Positions 42,059-54,839 of a stretch of 64,000 nt of DNA are shown here, piece after piece. The translations under genes and the position numbers were made by a program. The notes under the pieces were generated by a model. It was given only the letters and a program-made list of their open reading frames with translations. It was not told where the DNA came from and did no database searches. The stretch comes from Onthophagus taurus (taxonomy: Eukaryota; Arthropoda; Insecta; Coleoptera; Scarabaeidae), in assembly GCF_036711975.1 (NCBI RefSeq), contig NC_091976.1, positions 4,588,001-4,652,000 on the forward strand, read 5' to 3'. How positions within the stretch are numbered: the first letter of the stretch is position 1; every line of letters begins with the position of its first letter.

Positions 42059-43123
42059 TATAAATAGTTAATAAAGAAGCTAAATACAAATAACAGTTAA
42101 TTTTATTAACAAATACGGGAACGATTGTATTAAAATATACAACACATTCAGTTCAAAAGCTGAAGAAAAACTCAATACATATAATTAATATTATAAAGAT
42201 GAACCTGGACGTAAATATCGCTAATCTGAAGAAAAAGACAAAATTTACATATTAAAAAAGAAATTTGAAGAATACTTCGTAGCCAAAAAGAACATGACCT
42301 ACAAGAGTTACATATTTTTCAGGGCTAGACAAGAAAATTTATCCATGGAACAATTTATAAGGCAAATTAAAAGTCAAGGACAACAATGTGTACTAGAAAA
42401 TGATAACCTGACAACGGAATTAACATTAACTATGTTAATAATAAAACCGAAAATGACGAAGCCATAAGAGAGAAGTTACTGCAAATTGACAACTTAGCAT
42501 TGGAAAAAACCATTGAGTGTTGTGTCATAACGGAGACACCGAGGAAGCAGTTAAGGGACATGCAACAACATCGTCCAGAGTGAACAGAAGGATCAACAAT
42601 CAACACTGAAAGAAAACAGAACAACAATGAAAAGGATAAACACGATCGAAAAGAGAAACAAGATATAAATTCATATGAAGGATCAAAGAAATATTATAAA
42701 TCAGATAAGTAAAGCAAACCTGCAACAGATGCGCTTATAATCACAAAATAAACAACTACCCCGCCTTGGGGAAAATATGTAAACATTGTGGCATTAAAAA
42801 TCGTTTTGCAAATGTGTGTAAATCTAAGAAAAGACAAATTCATGAAATAAAAGACTCTGGCAATGATGATATTTTACAAATAAATTGTATTAGGAGCCAA
42901 TGTCAATGTTATAACGTCACGTCAACTAAAGATAATTAACTTTAATTTAAATAAGGTATTAAAAAACAAATGATACTTTATTAACTTATACTGGAAAAAA
43001 GATTAATACGTTAGGTAAATGCAGAATTTTATGTTAGTGAAAATGAATATCAAGAATGTATTCTTGGCATAGATGCGAACTTTAAGTTAGATGTTGTAAA
43101 ATTTCATAAATAAAAACAATTAA

Positions 43124-45587
43124 CCCACAACCGGTAAGGTGGGTCACCTGTGACCCGAACGTATTTAATAACGCTCTAAAAGTGCACAAATTTTAATGTA
43201 AAGATAAGAAACACTACCTATACCCTTTCCCCCATCTGTCTTCAATGCGCTTACGATCTTACTGTCGGGTAACTCTGATAAACTAGTTATTGGTCCAACT
43301 TCAACACAGAACATTACGAAACCGGGTCACGGGCGACCCATCATACCTTATGAGTAAGTTTTTTTAATTAATTTTTTTTCTTAGTCCAGTTTTTGTTTCT
43401 GCTTATTTATACGCAGAATGGAACCGATGGATGTAGATGAAAATTTTTTTGATGAGTTTCGCCGAAAAATAGACGAAGATGATTCAGAAAATTTAGATGA
43501 GTTTAATGATTCATGTAGTGAAACGGAAGATGAAATTTTAGAAAATGATAACAACGTGGAAGACATGTTTGAACCTTCCGACAATGATAATGAACAAGAC
43601 GAAGATTTTGATTCCGAATATTTTCTAGGAAAAGATCTGGAAACGATGTGGACTAACAAGCCTCTGAGCTCTAAATATTCGAGAACCTCTAAGCGAAATT
43701 TAGTCCTACGCTTACCTGGGCCAAAAGGAGGCGCAAAAAATGTAAAGACAGAACTTGAATGTTTTTCATTATTTTTTACTGATGATATTACAAAAAAAAT
43801 CACGACTTATACTAACGAAGAAATAATAACTAAATCAACCAAATACACTTCCCAACAGTGGTGCATTGGGCCCACAAATGAGATTGAAATTTGCGCTGTT
43901 ATAGGACTTCTGTTGAAAGCAGGATTCTATAGTTCGTCAATGGAGGAATTGTTTTACGTTGAAGATGGTCCTCCTTTATTTCGCGCGGTTATGACTTTCA
44001 GTCGCTTCAAGTTTTTATTGTATTGTTTGCGGTTTGATTCTAAAACTACAAGGGAAGAACGGCGTGCAAGCGACAAGTTTGCAGCATTTCGAGAAGTATG
44101 GGATTTGTTCATAAGTAATTGCAAAGAAAATTACACCCCGTCCGAATATGTCACTGTGGACGAAACTTTGTTGTCGTTTCGAGGAAGAGCTCCGTTCAAA
44201 ATGTACCTCCCGTCAAAACCAGACAAGTATGGCCTAAAAATTATATCACTCTGTGATGCAAAAACATTTTATTTCTGCGGAGGAATTCCTTACGTAGGAA
44301 AAGAGACAAGAAAACGAAGTGATTTTCTTTTGCCAACCCAGTATGTTCTGAACCTTATAGAACCCATTGTGGGGACAAATAGGAATGTGACGACAGACAA
44401 CTGGTTCACTTCATTGGAACTAGCCAGGGCTCTGCTTGACAACAAACTAACTTTGGTAGCCACTTTGAGGAAAAATAAACGTGAAGTCCTCCCACATATG
44501 CTAGATGTAAAGAATCTTCCAGTAATGACCGCACGTTTTCTTTATTCCCCTGATGAAACTTTGTTGTCATTTTCAAAAAGAAAGAACTGCAATGTGTTGT
44601 TATTATCTACAATGCATCGAACTGGTGAAGTTGACGAGAATACAAAGGTGCCAGAAATAATAAACTTCTACAACCATACGAAAGGTGGAGTCGATGTATT
44701 TGATATGTTATGTCATAAATATACAACAGCCAGAAAAACAAACAGATGGCCAATGCGATATTTGTACGGAATTCTGGAATTCTGCAACTGCGGTAAACGC
44801 ATTCGTAATTTTCAAATTTAATCATATCGAAAAAAAGCATAAATTCATACGTTCAGAATTTTTGAAAAAATTAGCAATGCAGTTATTAGAACCGCAGTTG
44901 AAATTACGCAACCAACAAGGTCGTCTTCCTAGAGAACTGAATGCGGTAATAAGAAAAATTTTGAAAATAGAGCCTATCATCGCTAAGCCAACATCGTCGA
45001 CTAGTTGTCGCAGCCGTTGCGAATTTTGTACGGGAACCAAGAAAGATCGAAAAGGAACATCTAAGTGCAGTGGGTGCGACCGGAGCCTATGCGCTGAACA
45101 TAGGTATAGCATTTGCCCGTTGTGTGTACAAAATGTAAATGAAGAAGAAACCTGAACAGTTGCCTAGTTTACTTTGACTATTTGTCAGTGCACGAGTTTG
45201 ACATTTATTTTTTTTTTATTTTCTTTCTACTAAAATATGCTTTCTTTCTTTGCAGCAAACATGATTTTTAAATGTTTATAAAGTGTTTTCTTTTTTCTTT
45301 GTGCAATAACTTTAAAATGTTTGATACCATAAATGAAGTTTATTATTAATACTATAAGCAAGGAATATCCTTTTATAATAAAAATAAGAAAGATGTTATT
45401 AAGTTGTATTGTGTAAGCATTTATTAAACTAAAAAATAATAATGTAAGACATATATATAACCAACAAATGACTCTTAGCTTTAAAACAACTCATGAGTTA
45501 TGTTTTAAAACAAGTGATGCATCACTTGGGTCACGGGTGACCCATCTTACCAGTTTCGTAAGTTTTAAGTGCCTTACCGGGAGAGGG
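43124..45587 (+). mobile_element. piggyBac element, 2464 bp, inserted in gypsy
   Basis: The left border is TTAA (43120-43123) followed by CCCACAACCGGTAAGG. The right end in reverse is CCCTCTCCCGGTAAGG; its TTAA has mutated to TTGC. Palindromic GGGTCAC..GTGACCC motifs sit near both ends (43141, 45529), plus GGGTCACGGGCGACCC at about 43324. These are candidate transposase-binding sites. Confidence 0.85.
43418..45155 (+). CDS. piggyBac transposase, one frameshift
   Basis: It starts MEPMDVDENFFDEFRRKIDE with a long acidic N-terminus. The catalytic regions are VTVDETLLSFRGRAPFKMYL (first Asp), NVTTDNWFTSLELARALL (second Asp) and NHTKGGVDVFDML (third Asp region). Near 44775-44785 the frame changes: the first frame ends after RIRNFQI. 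The rest (44790-45155) continues in another frame with NAFVIFKFNHI and the C-terminal ribbon (CEFCTGTKKDRKGTSKCSGC...CPLC). The break lies in a short GAATTCTGGAATTC duplication, not a homopolymer. Otherwise complete, so probably recently inactivated. Confidence 0.85.
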
Positions 45588-46379
45588 TTGCATAAAAGTA
45601 GACAATAAACATTTAAAAACGTCAAAATATGATATGTTAATTCACAAATATAAACAAATTTTTGAAGGGTAAAATTGGAAAACCATATAAAATAGAAGTT
45701 GAAGAAAACATAAAACCTACTATAAACCCCATCAGAAATCTACCTTTTATATTAGATCAGTTTAGAAAATGCTTAAATAATTTGGAGAAACTACAAGAGA
45801 ATTGAATAAGTAGAGGGTAGCACAGAATGGTGAAATTCATATTTATGTATTAGTTTGTAAAGCCGATGGAAGCTTAAAAATATGTTTAGATCTAAAAGAC
45901 TACAACGTTTAAGCCTTTTAGATAAAGTCCAGGAAATTTAAACTTCCCAATATAAATTAAATTTGTAATAGTTTGAATGGTTCAGTTAAATTCTGCATTT
46001 TAGATGCTACTAGTAGATTTTAGAACATTTGTTTAGATGAACAATCTAGCAATTTATGTACATTTGGAACAGCGTTTGGAAGATTTAAATTTTTAAGATT
46101 ACCATTTGGTATTAAAACAGCAAGTGAAGTTTTTCAAAAATACTTTAAAGAAATATTTCAAATTCCAGGAGTAAAACTATATATTGATTATATTATCTGT
46201 ATTAATACATGCTAACACAGATGAAGAACATGACAAAATTTTAGAACAAGTCTTTCAAATAGCTAAAGGAAAAAATGTAATGTTCAATTTAGAAAAATGT
46301 AAGGATATAAATTTTCAAAGAAAGGTATTGGCATAGATGAAGAGGAAAGTAGAGCTATTTCTGAAATGATATAACCAAC

Positions 46380-47690
46380 GGGCTGGAAATGGAAATGGCT
46401 GGAAGGCATTCAGGAGTTCAGCAAAGAACTAAAGAAATATATCCCAAAGTTGAATTTATACCTTGCTCAAATCATTGGTTAAACCTACTTTGTTTACATA
46501 CTGCCTCAGTTGAGGCAAGTTAAGTCTTTTGTTGGCACATTAAAACGTTGCTATTCATTTTTTTCGCTGGGAAATTCTTATAACCGCCGACACCCACGCT
46601 ACGCCACTTTTTCAAAAACAAGTATAGTCTCCAAGCAGATAGGAAGCCAGCCTTATAGTAAAGACTTACAATGAGGCTACAAACAACAATCAAGTTATTA
46701 GTTTGGATTGAAACATTGTAAAACTTATTAAAATTAACTGAACACTTCCTAATTTAAAGTTTTATACATGTAAACAACAATGTACTTGTAGATAACGTTT
46801 CTTAAGAATGAAAACTTGCACATTTTTCCCAATAAATTAATTTGCTATTGAAAATTGTATTATATTGTTTAAAATTTGTTTTATATTTAATATAATTGAT
46901 CAGGCTTTAGTAGTCATGCTTTGAATACAATTTAGAGGTTAATTATAAAAGATCCATTGTTCAATTTAAAAAAGTTTGCTTTGAAACGCATAAAAACTAT
47001 TTCAGGTACACATTTTTTCAACATCAAACCATTTTGCGATTTAGCAAAAGAAGACTTACAAGATTTTTTATGATTTTAAGCCATAATACAGAATCATTAT
47101 TGTAATTCATTAACACAAAAAAGATTAATTATTTTGTGTTGATTAATTTGTGACCAAATTTGATAAAAAAGATAAATTAAACTATTACCTGTTAAACTGA
47201 GGAATTGTCTTTGAAAATGGGACTACAGGAAAACCATAGTTGGTGTTATTTAATTGTTAATCAAACTAACTTCCTTGAAGGTGTTTGTAATTTCAGTGCA
47301 ACATTAATTAGTGCACAACAGAGACAAATTGGTACTATTTATACTTTTAGAGGGTTGGGAGCCACCTAAAATACACAAAAAGAAATATTAGATAAAAAAA
47401 ATATATCCTACATATAAAATGTATTATTGTTATTAGACATAATGTCCTCAATGCACTTTTTATCTATCAGAACGGTAGATTTGGACAGACACATAATTTA
47501 TGGATATATTGCATTATACTATAATCATTTATAAATTATACAACCACAATAAATTCAAGCTGAAGAAGCATTACCAATTATGTAATTTCACTGAAATTTT
47601 ATCTGTGAATGTTTTTCTGTGAACTTTCATGCCGAAAATCAGAAAGTTATTAATAAAATTAATAATTTAAATGAATAAAAAATTAAATAA
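46380..47690. other. Intergenic, no gene recognised
   Basis: AT-rich sequence without a convincing open frame, repeat ends or structural RNA. It lies between the gypsy remnant and a Tc-like remnant. Confidence 0.5.
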
Positions 47691-47699
47691 ATGAATTAA

Positions 47700-48040
47700 G
47701 TTAAATGTTCAAATGTATACCTTGAGCAACTTGTCAGTACTTGTCGTTCTTGTGAGTGCTTTTCAGCAACCTAAGCGATTTTAAATTCTTCCTGACAACT
47801 TCTTCTTAGATTCTGATTTTTTGTTCATCCAAAGTATTTGGTCCAGTAGTGTAAACTTTACTCATCAGATATCGATAAAAGAAAGAGTCCAGCGGAGTGA
47901 AATCTGATTATTTTGCCGGCCACTCATTAGCCCTCTTCTCCTAATCCATCAGTTAGAAAATAAGTGATTGCAATAAGATCGAACTGGAACGGCATAGTGA
48001 GGTGGATCGCCATCTTGTTGAAGATATCAATGCCGCTGGA
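47700..48040 (-). pseudogene. Tc/mariner-type transposase C-terminal fragment
   Basis: The minus strand reads EWPAK...SDFTPLDSFFYRYLMSKVY then GPNTLDEQKIRI, the WPARSPDLTPLDFFLW-type C-terminal motif of insect Tc-like transposases. The frame has stops. Confidence 0.6.
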
Positions 48041-48049
48041 ATTGAGTTT

Positions 48050-48504
48050 TTATTTAATACATTTATTTAATAAAGAACACTATTGACATAAGGCATATAA
48101 ACAGACTTTACACAAGCAAGATGTGAAAAAACATGAGTGGTTCGTAAGATAACCCCAAGTTGTCTCATAGCTTTCAAAAAAACATACTAAATACGATTAG
48201 AAAATAATAGCTGAGAATCCAGAATCACACCGAGATCTTTGATAGATGTATCGCACTTAATAGACTTAACACTGAATACGTGTGAATAATCAATATTGTA
48301 TCTTTTCTTGCTAAAAGTAACCTTTGCGCATTTATCGTAGTTAAAATCAATAAAGATCGTTTTGTAATGCAATACAATCTGCGTATGTACTACGTACGGA
48401 GAAAAAAATATGAAAATTACTATTCCGCACCACATTGATTTTTTGCGGATATTGGATGTGCGACTCTCAAAAACGATTAAGTTTAGGTTTATGATGTGCT
48501 GCAT
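48050..48504 (-). pseudogene. LINE reverse transcriptase fragment
   Basis: The minus strand reads NYDKCAKVTFSKKRYNIDY...SIKDLGVILDSQLLF, the thumb-region motif of Jockey-type LINE RT. It continues in broken frames with AMRQLGVILR and KSVYMPYV down to about 48070. Confidence 0.65.
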
Positions 48505-48559
48505 GAATTTTGTTTAGAATTTCGAGATGAAATATGAAATAATATGCTCAGTATATTAT

Positions 48560-51420
48560 TCAACAGTTGTTCCATTAAAGACCCTGTATACTTAATTTGT
48601 CTGTATTGCAATAGATTGAAAAAAACACTTCACATATTTAGATCTATATTTAAACATTTGACTTAAAAAATCAATCTAATGTATATTTTTTGGATTATTC
48701 AACCATTTCTTTTGTTAATTCGCCTCTTTTCATCCTGTACATTGTGTGATACATAAAAAAAAACCTTTCTCTTGTAAGTGGATGATACGAGTTGTCTCAA
48801 AATTAATAAAAATAGAAATCAACGTAATCGCATAGAAATTATTGATATCAGGAGCAATTATCAAACAAAACCAACTTATACACAACGATTTCCTTCGGAT
48901 GTGGCCGAACACACATCCGGTAAATAAACTGGGTTTCGATAACAAATGTGAAATACAACTTCTATAAAAAAATTAATAAAAAATAATTTTATGTTGTATT
49001 TAGAAAATTATTTCAAAGAACGTTATAAGCAATTTATAAAAATTTGTTGGAAACATTTTAGTGAGTGATACTAGTACAAAATTCAATTTAATTTAACATG
49101 CATATACACGGTTTCCCAAAAGTAATGGATAAATTCGTTGAAACAATCAAAAACAGATTATAGAAAAATCGCTGGGAGCGGTCCAAAGATTTAGCTTTTT
49201 GCAATTTTTGGTTTTGATTTTAAATTTTTCCGCTATTTTTAAACGAGTTACAACGTCATCAATACTTTTTTCAAATGGCAATCCCTCATTTTTATTACGG
49301 AATATGAAAGAAAATATTTTTCTGAATTTAGTACATTCAAAATTAATATTAATTACAAAGACATTTAACATTCATTTGACATAGAAAAATAGCAGTAGGA
49401 ATTTTAGCAAATTTGGCAAACAGGTATGAAAAGGAGTATCAACAGTTTTGCCAGTGGAAAAGGGACAATGGTGAACAAAAAGAAGAAAAGTAATATTGGA
49501 TACGAATCAAGACAGTTAAAAGTACTCACCAGAGTACGTAAATATTAGCTTCTAAGATTTAGAACATATTTTATTAGTTTAAAATTTATTTAAAACTATA
49601 TTTTGTACTTATTTAATAATATTGTAAATACAAATTTTTAAATATTTGTGTTTCTATTTACAAAAAAAGAAATAGTCCGGTATGTGTTGCTTAATAACAT
49701 AATGTTTTCATTAATCGTAGATGCCTATGGAAACAAATAAATTGTAAGTAAAGACAACCTGATTACAAACATTTCTTAGAAACATTTAAAAAAATTTAAG
49801 ACAGAAGTATGTAAATAACGGGAATCTGAGATCATTTTAGAATATCCAAATGTACTTCTTGGCATGTCCTACATGAACAGCAATTGTATCCTTCGAAAAT
49901 GTACTATTGATGATGCGTTTTTAGAAAAAAATACTTTTTACAGATAACCATTAATTATACTGAAGAAAATCCAGATTTTCTCAGATTTTTTTTATTTTAT
50001 TTTTGTGAATAACTCGAAAACTATGCGTCTAATTAAAAATTTGTAAGCGTAAAAATAATTTCAAAATGAAATAGTCTTTTAGAATCAGTTGGAAAATTTA
50101 ATGGTTTATGACAATGAAAAAGTTCTAAGAAAATAACCTTTGTGAACAGCCTGTATAGCACTAATCTGGTGTTTGCATATTTTTAAAAAGTATCTTAAAC
50201 GATTTTTCATGATAACATTGCACTGTTTGCCAAATTTTATCATTTTAAGACAAATCATATTGAAAATATTTAAGAAAATGTTTAAAAATTTCTTAACATT
50301 GATGGCCTATATCTTAGCCATTTATGGGTTTAGACCAAAAAAACGAATCGTCATCATTTTGACTTTAGTATTTGTGCTTAAAATTATGTCACGACTTACA
50401 GAAACACCTGTATATGTTCAGTCTCTATTAAATGAACCAATTTTATTTTTTGTCTACCAACTAATTTAAATACACAAGATTCTGTTTCATTTAATAACCT
50501 ACATTCAATTGTTAAGATAAATAAAAAAGATCTGGGATTAATGTTATAGATAAATTTAACTCAATTAACACAGTTTTTAAATTTCTTTGACAAATTTTCT
50601 AATATAAGGCTATTAAGATGTTACATCATCGAAAAAAGAAAAAAAAAATTCTATCAAATGAGCCTAAGGAAAGCGTACATTGCTATTTAAAAAATTCAAG
50701 TGTTAAAATTCATTTGTTTTCTGAAATAAAAACAATTGAATGCTGTCTTATTATGAAACATAAAATGTTAAACAACTTTTCTATAAAAAGTCTTTTTATA
50801 AAGTCGATATTTACGAAAGATTCTTTGTATTTGTGCGCTAAATAAAGATTATTATTATTTATTGTTATAATTGATATTTAAGCGACAATGCTATTCTTGA
50901 AATATGCCTTGTTTTATTAATTTTATTTTAATAATGCATTTACTATCATAAAATAATACAAGTTTTTAATCATTATAAATTTTTTATAAAAATTCTTACC
51001 TCCAACAATTTGTTGTTAATCATCTTCGAAATGGAGAATTGAAAATCTGCCTTCTTTTGTGTTTATTTGATGATAATTCATAACCAATATGCAATATTTG
51101 GACATTTCTACAACGTTGTTTCTGCAAAAACTGTTAAAACCACAAAACAAGCTTCTTTGAAATCAACTCTTCTTCGAATGGAATGGAATGAAAAATAGAA
51201 TTGCGTCTGGATGAAATCCACGGTTGCAAGGTCAACGAAAGAGCTCATGCGTCACTGAAACGACATCTGGGCAGGCATAGTTTTGTTTCCCATTAATAGA
51301 TGGCACCGCTTAAATTATTCTACATTTTTACACACAATTAAATTTTATTATATTTTTTAAAAGCTGTATTTAATTACAGAGATAATTTAAAATTTTAAGT
51401 ATGATGCAGTTAACACTTTG
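48560..51420. other. Long AT-rich stretch without recognised genes
   Basis: Open frames here (for example 50173-50469) have hydrophobic or Lys/Ile-biased composition expected by chance in AT-rich DNA. Ends resembling Tc-type MITEs (CACGGTTTCCCAAAAG near 49107; CAGCCTGTATA near 50148) hint at decayed non-autonomous elements but do not define one. Confidence 0.45.
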
Positions 51421-51483
51421 TTTACGTGAATCTGAATCAGCGTTGCCAACCCTACTGAATAATCGGTAGAGTTACCGCTATAG

Positions 51484-51764
51484 CAAGGTCTATAGAACAT
51501 AAGGTTACCCAATACCGATTCTCCTCCTCTGAGAGGCAAGGTGGGTCAGTGACGTAGCTGGTTCTATGAACAACACAACACCACCTATACTGTGGTACAG
51601 TCTATATAAAATATTTAAACCTCGCATCGTGTTGTCACGTATAGGCACATGTATAGGCTATCTTTTATTCTGACTGTATCGAACCAGTGACGTCAATTTG
51701 CGGGGTAATAATCGATACTACAGAGGCATAGGGAATGAGGTAACCTTATGTTCTATAAACCTTG
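51484..51764. mobile_element. MITE, 281 bp, CCGCTATAG 9-bp duplication
   Basis: The ends CAAGGTCTATAGAACATAAG and (reverse) CAAGGTTTATAGAACATAAG match in 19 of 20 bases and continue with GTTACC. CCGCTATAG flanks both sides exactly (51475-51483 and 51765-51773). A 9-bp duplication suggests a Mutator-like element; hAT (8 bp) is less fitting. Confidence 0.82.
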
Positions 51765-52642
51765 CCGCTATAGAACATTGTCTACCGACATACGACATCT
51801 ACTGATTTTCATGAGCTTTATTTTATTCTACAATTCCAACCTATTACAGAACATTTTTTAAGTGCGATTATAGTGTGCTTTCTAACAATATGGTTTAAAA
51901 AAAGCGATCTGGCAACGTCGTTCGCTTCGTTTCTCTCAATGATGTTATTAAAATTGATATTTTTTTACAAATTAAAAACTATTCAATAAGTACTGTAAGG
52001 AGCGGCCCTTACTTTGACGTGTGGGTGTGGACGTGTGAAATGAAAATTTGTCACGCAATTATTAACTTGGTCAAAGAATTAGAATAAAAGGAAATTTGAT
52101 TTTTAAGCTTTAAGTACTTTAATTACAACAGAATTTATCGAACAAAATTCATTAAACAAAATTTATACAACAAAATTTACCAAAACGTATGTACCAAACG
52201 AGTCATACCAAACAAAATGGAATATAAGCAATTAGTACATGAAATTACTCACAAAGGGTTACAACTCTCATCGTTGCAACGGGCTCCTTTCGACCAACGA
52301 TCACTTCTCCCTTTCTGGTTTCGACTCTTCTTGTCTGAACCTTTCCACTGGAATCCACACTAGGAACTCGTTTTCCAACTCATGAACGACTCAATTGTCT
52401 TCTGGACCTCGAACTCTTCTTTGTTTCTCTCATCCACTAGATATGACTTTGACTTCAGTGGTCCATCTCTACTCTAAACTAAACTCCTAACTCACTGAGG
52501 CTTCATAACTGACTCTAATTAACTGACTGACTATGACTAACTGACTCCAAGGAACTCCTCTCTTCTTCTTCCCGTCTGAGATTTGAAACCCTTTCGTTCC
52601 GAGCGCTCTTAACCTAAACAATACTCTTTTAAACTGTGTGAT

Positions 52643-53100
52643 ATGGAAGACGCTGAAAGCAAAATTAATCATGACTTAGTTAAGGTCGAAGAACTTGCTG
52701 GCAAGCTTTGTCTACGGATTAATTCTAGTAAGTCATCGGTTATGGTTTTTGGGGATACAGCTTCATCTGAGTTTGTAAAAACTAACTTGCAATTGGTGAT
52801 GGGTGGAAGTTGGCTTAGCATTGGGGAAAATGTAAAAAATTTTTTGTATCTGTTTCGATGAGCGCCTTCGCTTTGATGGGCATGTTCGGGTGTTTCAATT
52901 ATTTTATTTTTCAATTTTTGTCTTATTATTATGCTGAGGGTCATTGAAAAACACTGCGACAAAGGGGCCTTGGTCACTTGGTCGACCTGACGTGACCCTC
53001 TTTAATCAAAACTGCCTTTTTATGATTTTATTATTATTTTTTCTATTTGTACATATATCTTATTGATACCGATTAATAAACATTATTATTATTATTAAAC
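52643..53100 (+). pseudogene. LINE RT fragment with 3' ATT-rich tail
   Basis: 52643-52861 reads KINHDLVKVEELAGKLCLRINSSKSSVMVFG..., the region after the RT catalytic site in insect LINEs. The sequence ends with (ATT)n near 53085-53098, like a LINE 3' terminus. 5'-truncated. Upstream, 52000-52640 shows only short ACTGACT and ACAAAATT repeats. Confidence 0.6.
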
Positions 53101-53680
53101 AATCGTTTCCATAGGCCGAACAACTCGAATAGTCGAAAATGTTCCGTGCTAAACTAAAGTAGCGGAGAAATCATACCTTTTTCAGAAAACCATTTTCAAA
53201 ATAACGGGGTAAAAATTTGAAAATTAACGACAAAAATAAATCAATGAAAAAACGTTACAATTACATTCATTAGACCTTTTTTTCAACCAGTAGTAAATAC
53301 GTACACAATTTCAAATTCTAAGGTTTAATTTTTGGCTCAACTTTGATCGCTCATAGCTCGAAACAAAAGAGTTGCGACCCTATGTTTATATAAAAAAATT
53401 GTTATTGTTATTTTGGGAAGTACGACAAATAAGATGTAATTGTTATTTAACATTTTTTCAGTCGTCTTTTAGACGACACTGCCGTGCTTGGTTAAGAAAA
53501 TATCAAAAGAAAACTATAGGCACAAAGCTTCAACTGATCGTTGTTTTATTAATTGTACACAAATGAGAGGTTGTTAGATGAACAACACTAGCAAAAAGAA
53601 TGATGCACAAATATTATGTATATTGATATTTGTCGCAATCGTAGACATCGATAGATAGTTCATTATTCTGATATATTTGT

Positions 53681-53696
53681 GGCCCTGAGAAGGGCC
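53681..53696 (-). terminator. H2A histone 3' stem-loop
   Basis: GGCCCTTCTCAGGGCC on the minus strand matches the histone mRNA processing hairpin (6-bp stem, 4-nt loop), 41 nt after the stop. Confidence 0.95.
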
Positions 53697-53736
53697 GTTT
53701 GTTAATGTGTCGCGGCGGCAAGGATAAAAGAGTAAA

Positions 53737-54117
<381 letters not shown>

Positions 54118-54424
54118 TTAGATTAGTTGATTGTTGATTAATGTGTGCCGAAAACTTCAACAATATGGTTCTAGTTTTAATGCCAGCGAAACCGTTTTCT
54201 TAAAATATTTATACGCATCTACGCCGACGGTGCAACCAATAGGCTGCCGTCAACCAAGCGATAGCAACAGGAGGCGTGGCCTACTGGTCCGACGCTTCCA
54301 CGTTTTAAACGACAAAAACGGTTTTTTTTTAAATTTTGTAGACGCGAACGGTTTGTTAACGTCGTGCGAGTACTGAACGATATTAAAATCTTGTAATCGA
54401 TTTATTGTTATTAACTAATCAACA

Positions 54425-54796
54425 ATGCCACCAAAAACTAGTGGAAAAGCAGCAAAAAAGGCCGGTAAAGCGCAAAAAAACATTTCGAAAACCGACAAAA
54501 AGAAGAAGCGCAAGAGGAAGGAAAGCTACGCTATTTACATTTACAAGGTATTGAAGCAAGTTCATCCTGACACTGGCATTTCGAGTAAAGCTATGAGCAT
54601 CATGAACAGCTTTGTGAATGATATTTTCGAGCGAATTGCCGCGGAAGCGTCTCGTTTGGCCCATTATAACAAAAGATCGACCATCACCAGTCGTGAAATT
54701 CAGACGGCGGTCAGACTTCTATTACCCGGAGAATTGGCGAAGCACGCCGTAAGTGAGGGCACCAAAGCTGTTACGAAATACACAAGTTCCAAATAA
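54425..54796 (+). CDS. H2B: Histone H2B
   Basis: 123 residues: a Lys-rich N-terminal tail ([19 protein letters not shown]), then [22 protein letters not shown], the histone fold, and the typical C-terminus AVTKYTSSK with the ubiquitinated-Lys region. Intronless. The tail sequence [16 protein letters not shown] resembles beetle H2B in my memory. Divergent from H2A; 3' stem-loop at 54821-54836. Confidence 0.98.
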   Translation: MPPKTSGKAAKKAGKAQKNISKTDKKKKRKRKESYAIYIYKVLKQVHPDTGISSKAMSIMNSFVNDIFERIAAEASRLAHYNKRSTITSREIQTAVRLLLPGELAKHAVSEGTKAVTKYTSSK

Positions 54797-54820
54797 TTTC
54801 TCTACATTTTTATAACGACC

Positions 54821-54836
54821 GGTTCTTTTCAGAGCC
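54821..54836 (+). terminator. H2B histone 3' stem-loop
   Basis: GGTTCTTTTCAGAGCC, with a G-T wobble in the stem, 24 nt after the stop. Confidence 0.93.
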
Positions 54837-54839
54837 ACA

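Larger units (their letters stand above)
42230..46370 (+). mobile_element. Third Ty3/gypsy remnant, split by a piggyBac
   Basis: The left part (42230-43120) has gag (FEEYFVAKKNMTYKSYIFF, LSMEQFIRQIKSQ), a zinc knuckle (CKHCGIKNRFANVCKS, 42778-42825) and a protease-like tail. The right part (45600-46370) continues with the RT N-terminus (EENIKPTINPIRNLPF), FGRFKFLRLPFGIKTA and the finger/palm region near 46190 in broken frames. The piggyBac at 43124-45587 separates them. Confidence 0.72.

Noticed and set aside
49107-50158. A 1-kb MITE bounded by CACGGTTTCC and its inverted partner
   Set aside because: The two ends match too weakly and no clean duplication is visible.
50173-50469. 98-codon hydrophobic frame resembling a membrane protein
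   Set aside because: AT-driven Phe/Ile/Leu/Lys composition, no promoter, no neighbours and no motif.
54131-54376. Open frame inside the H2A-H2B intergenic region
   Set aside because: It covers the divergent promoter including the H2A TATA box; no recognisable protein.
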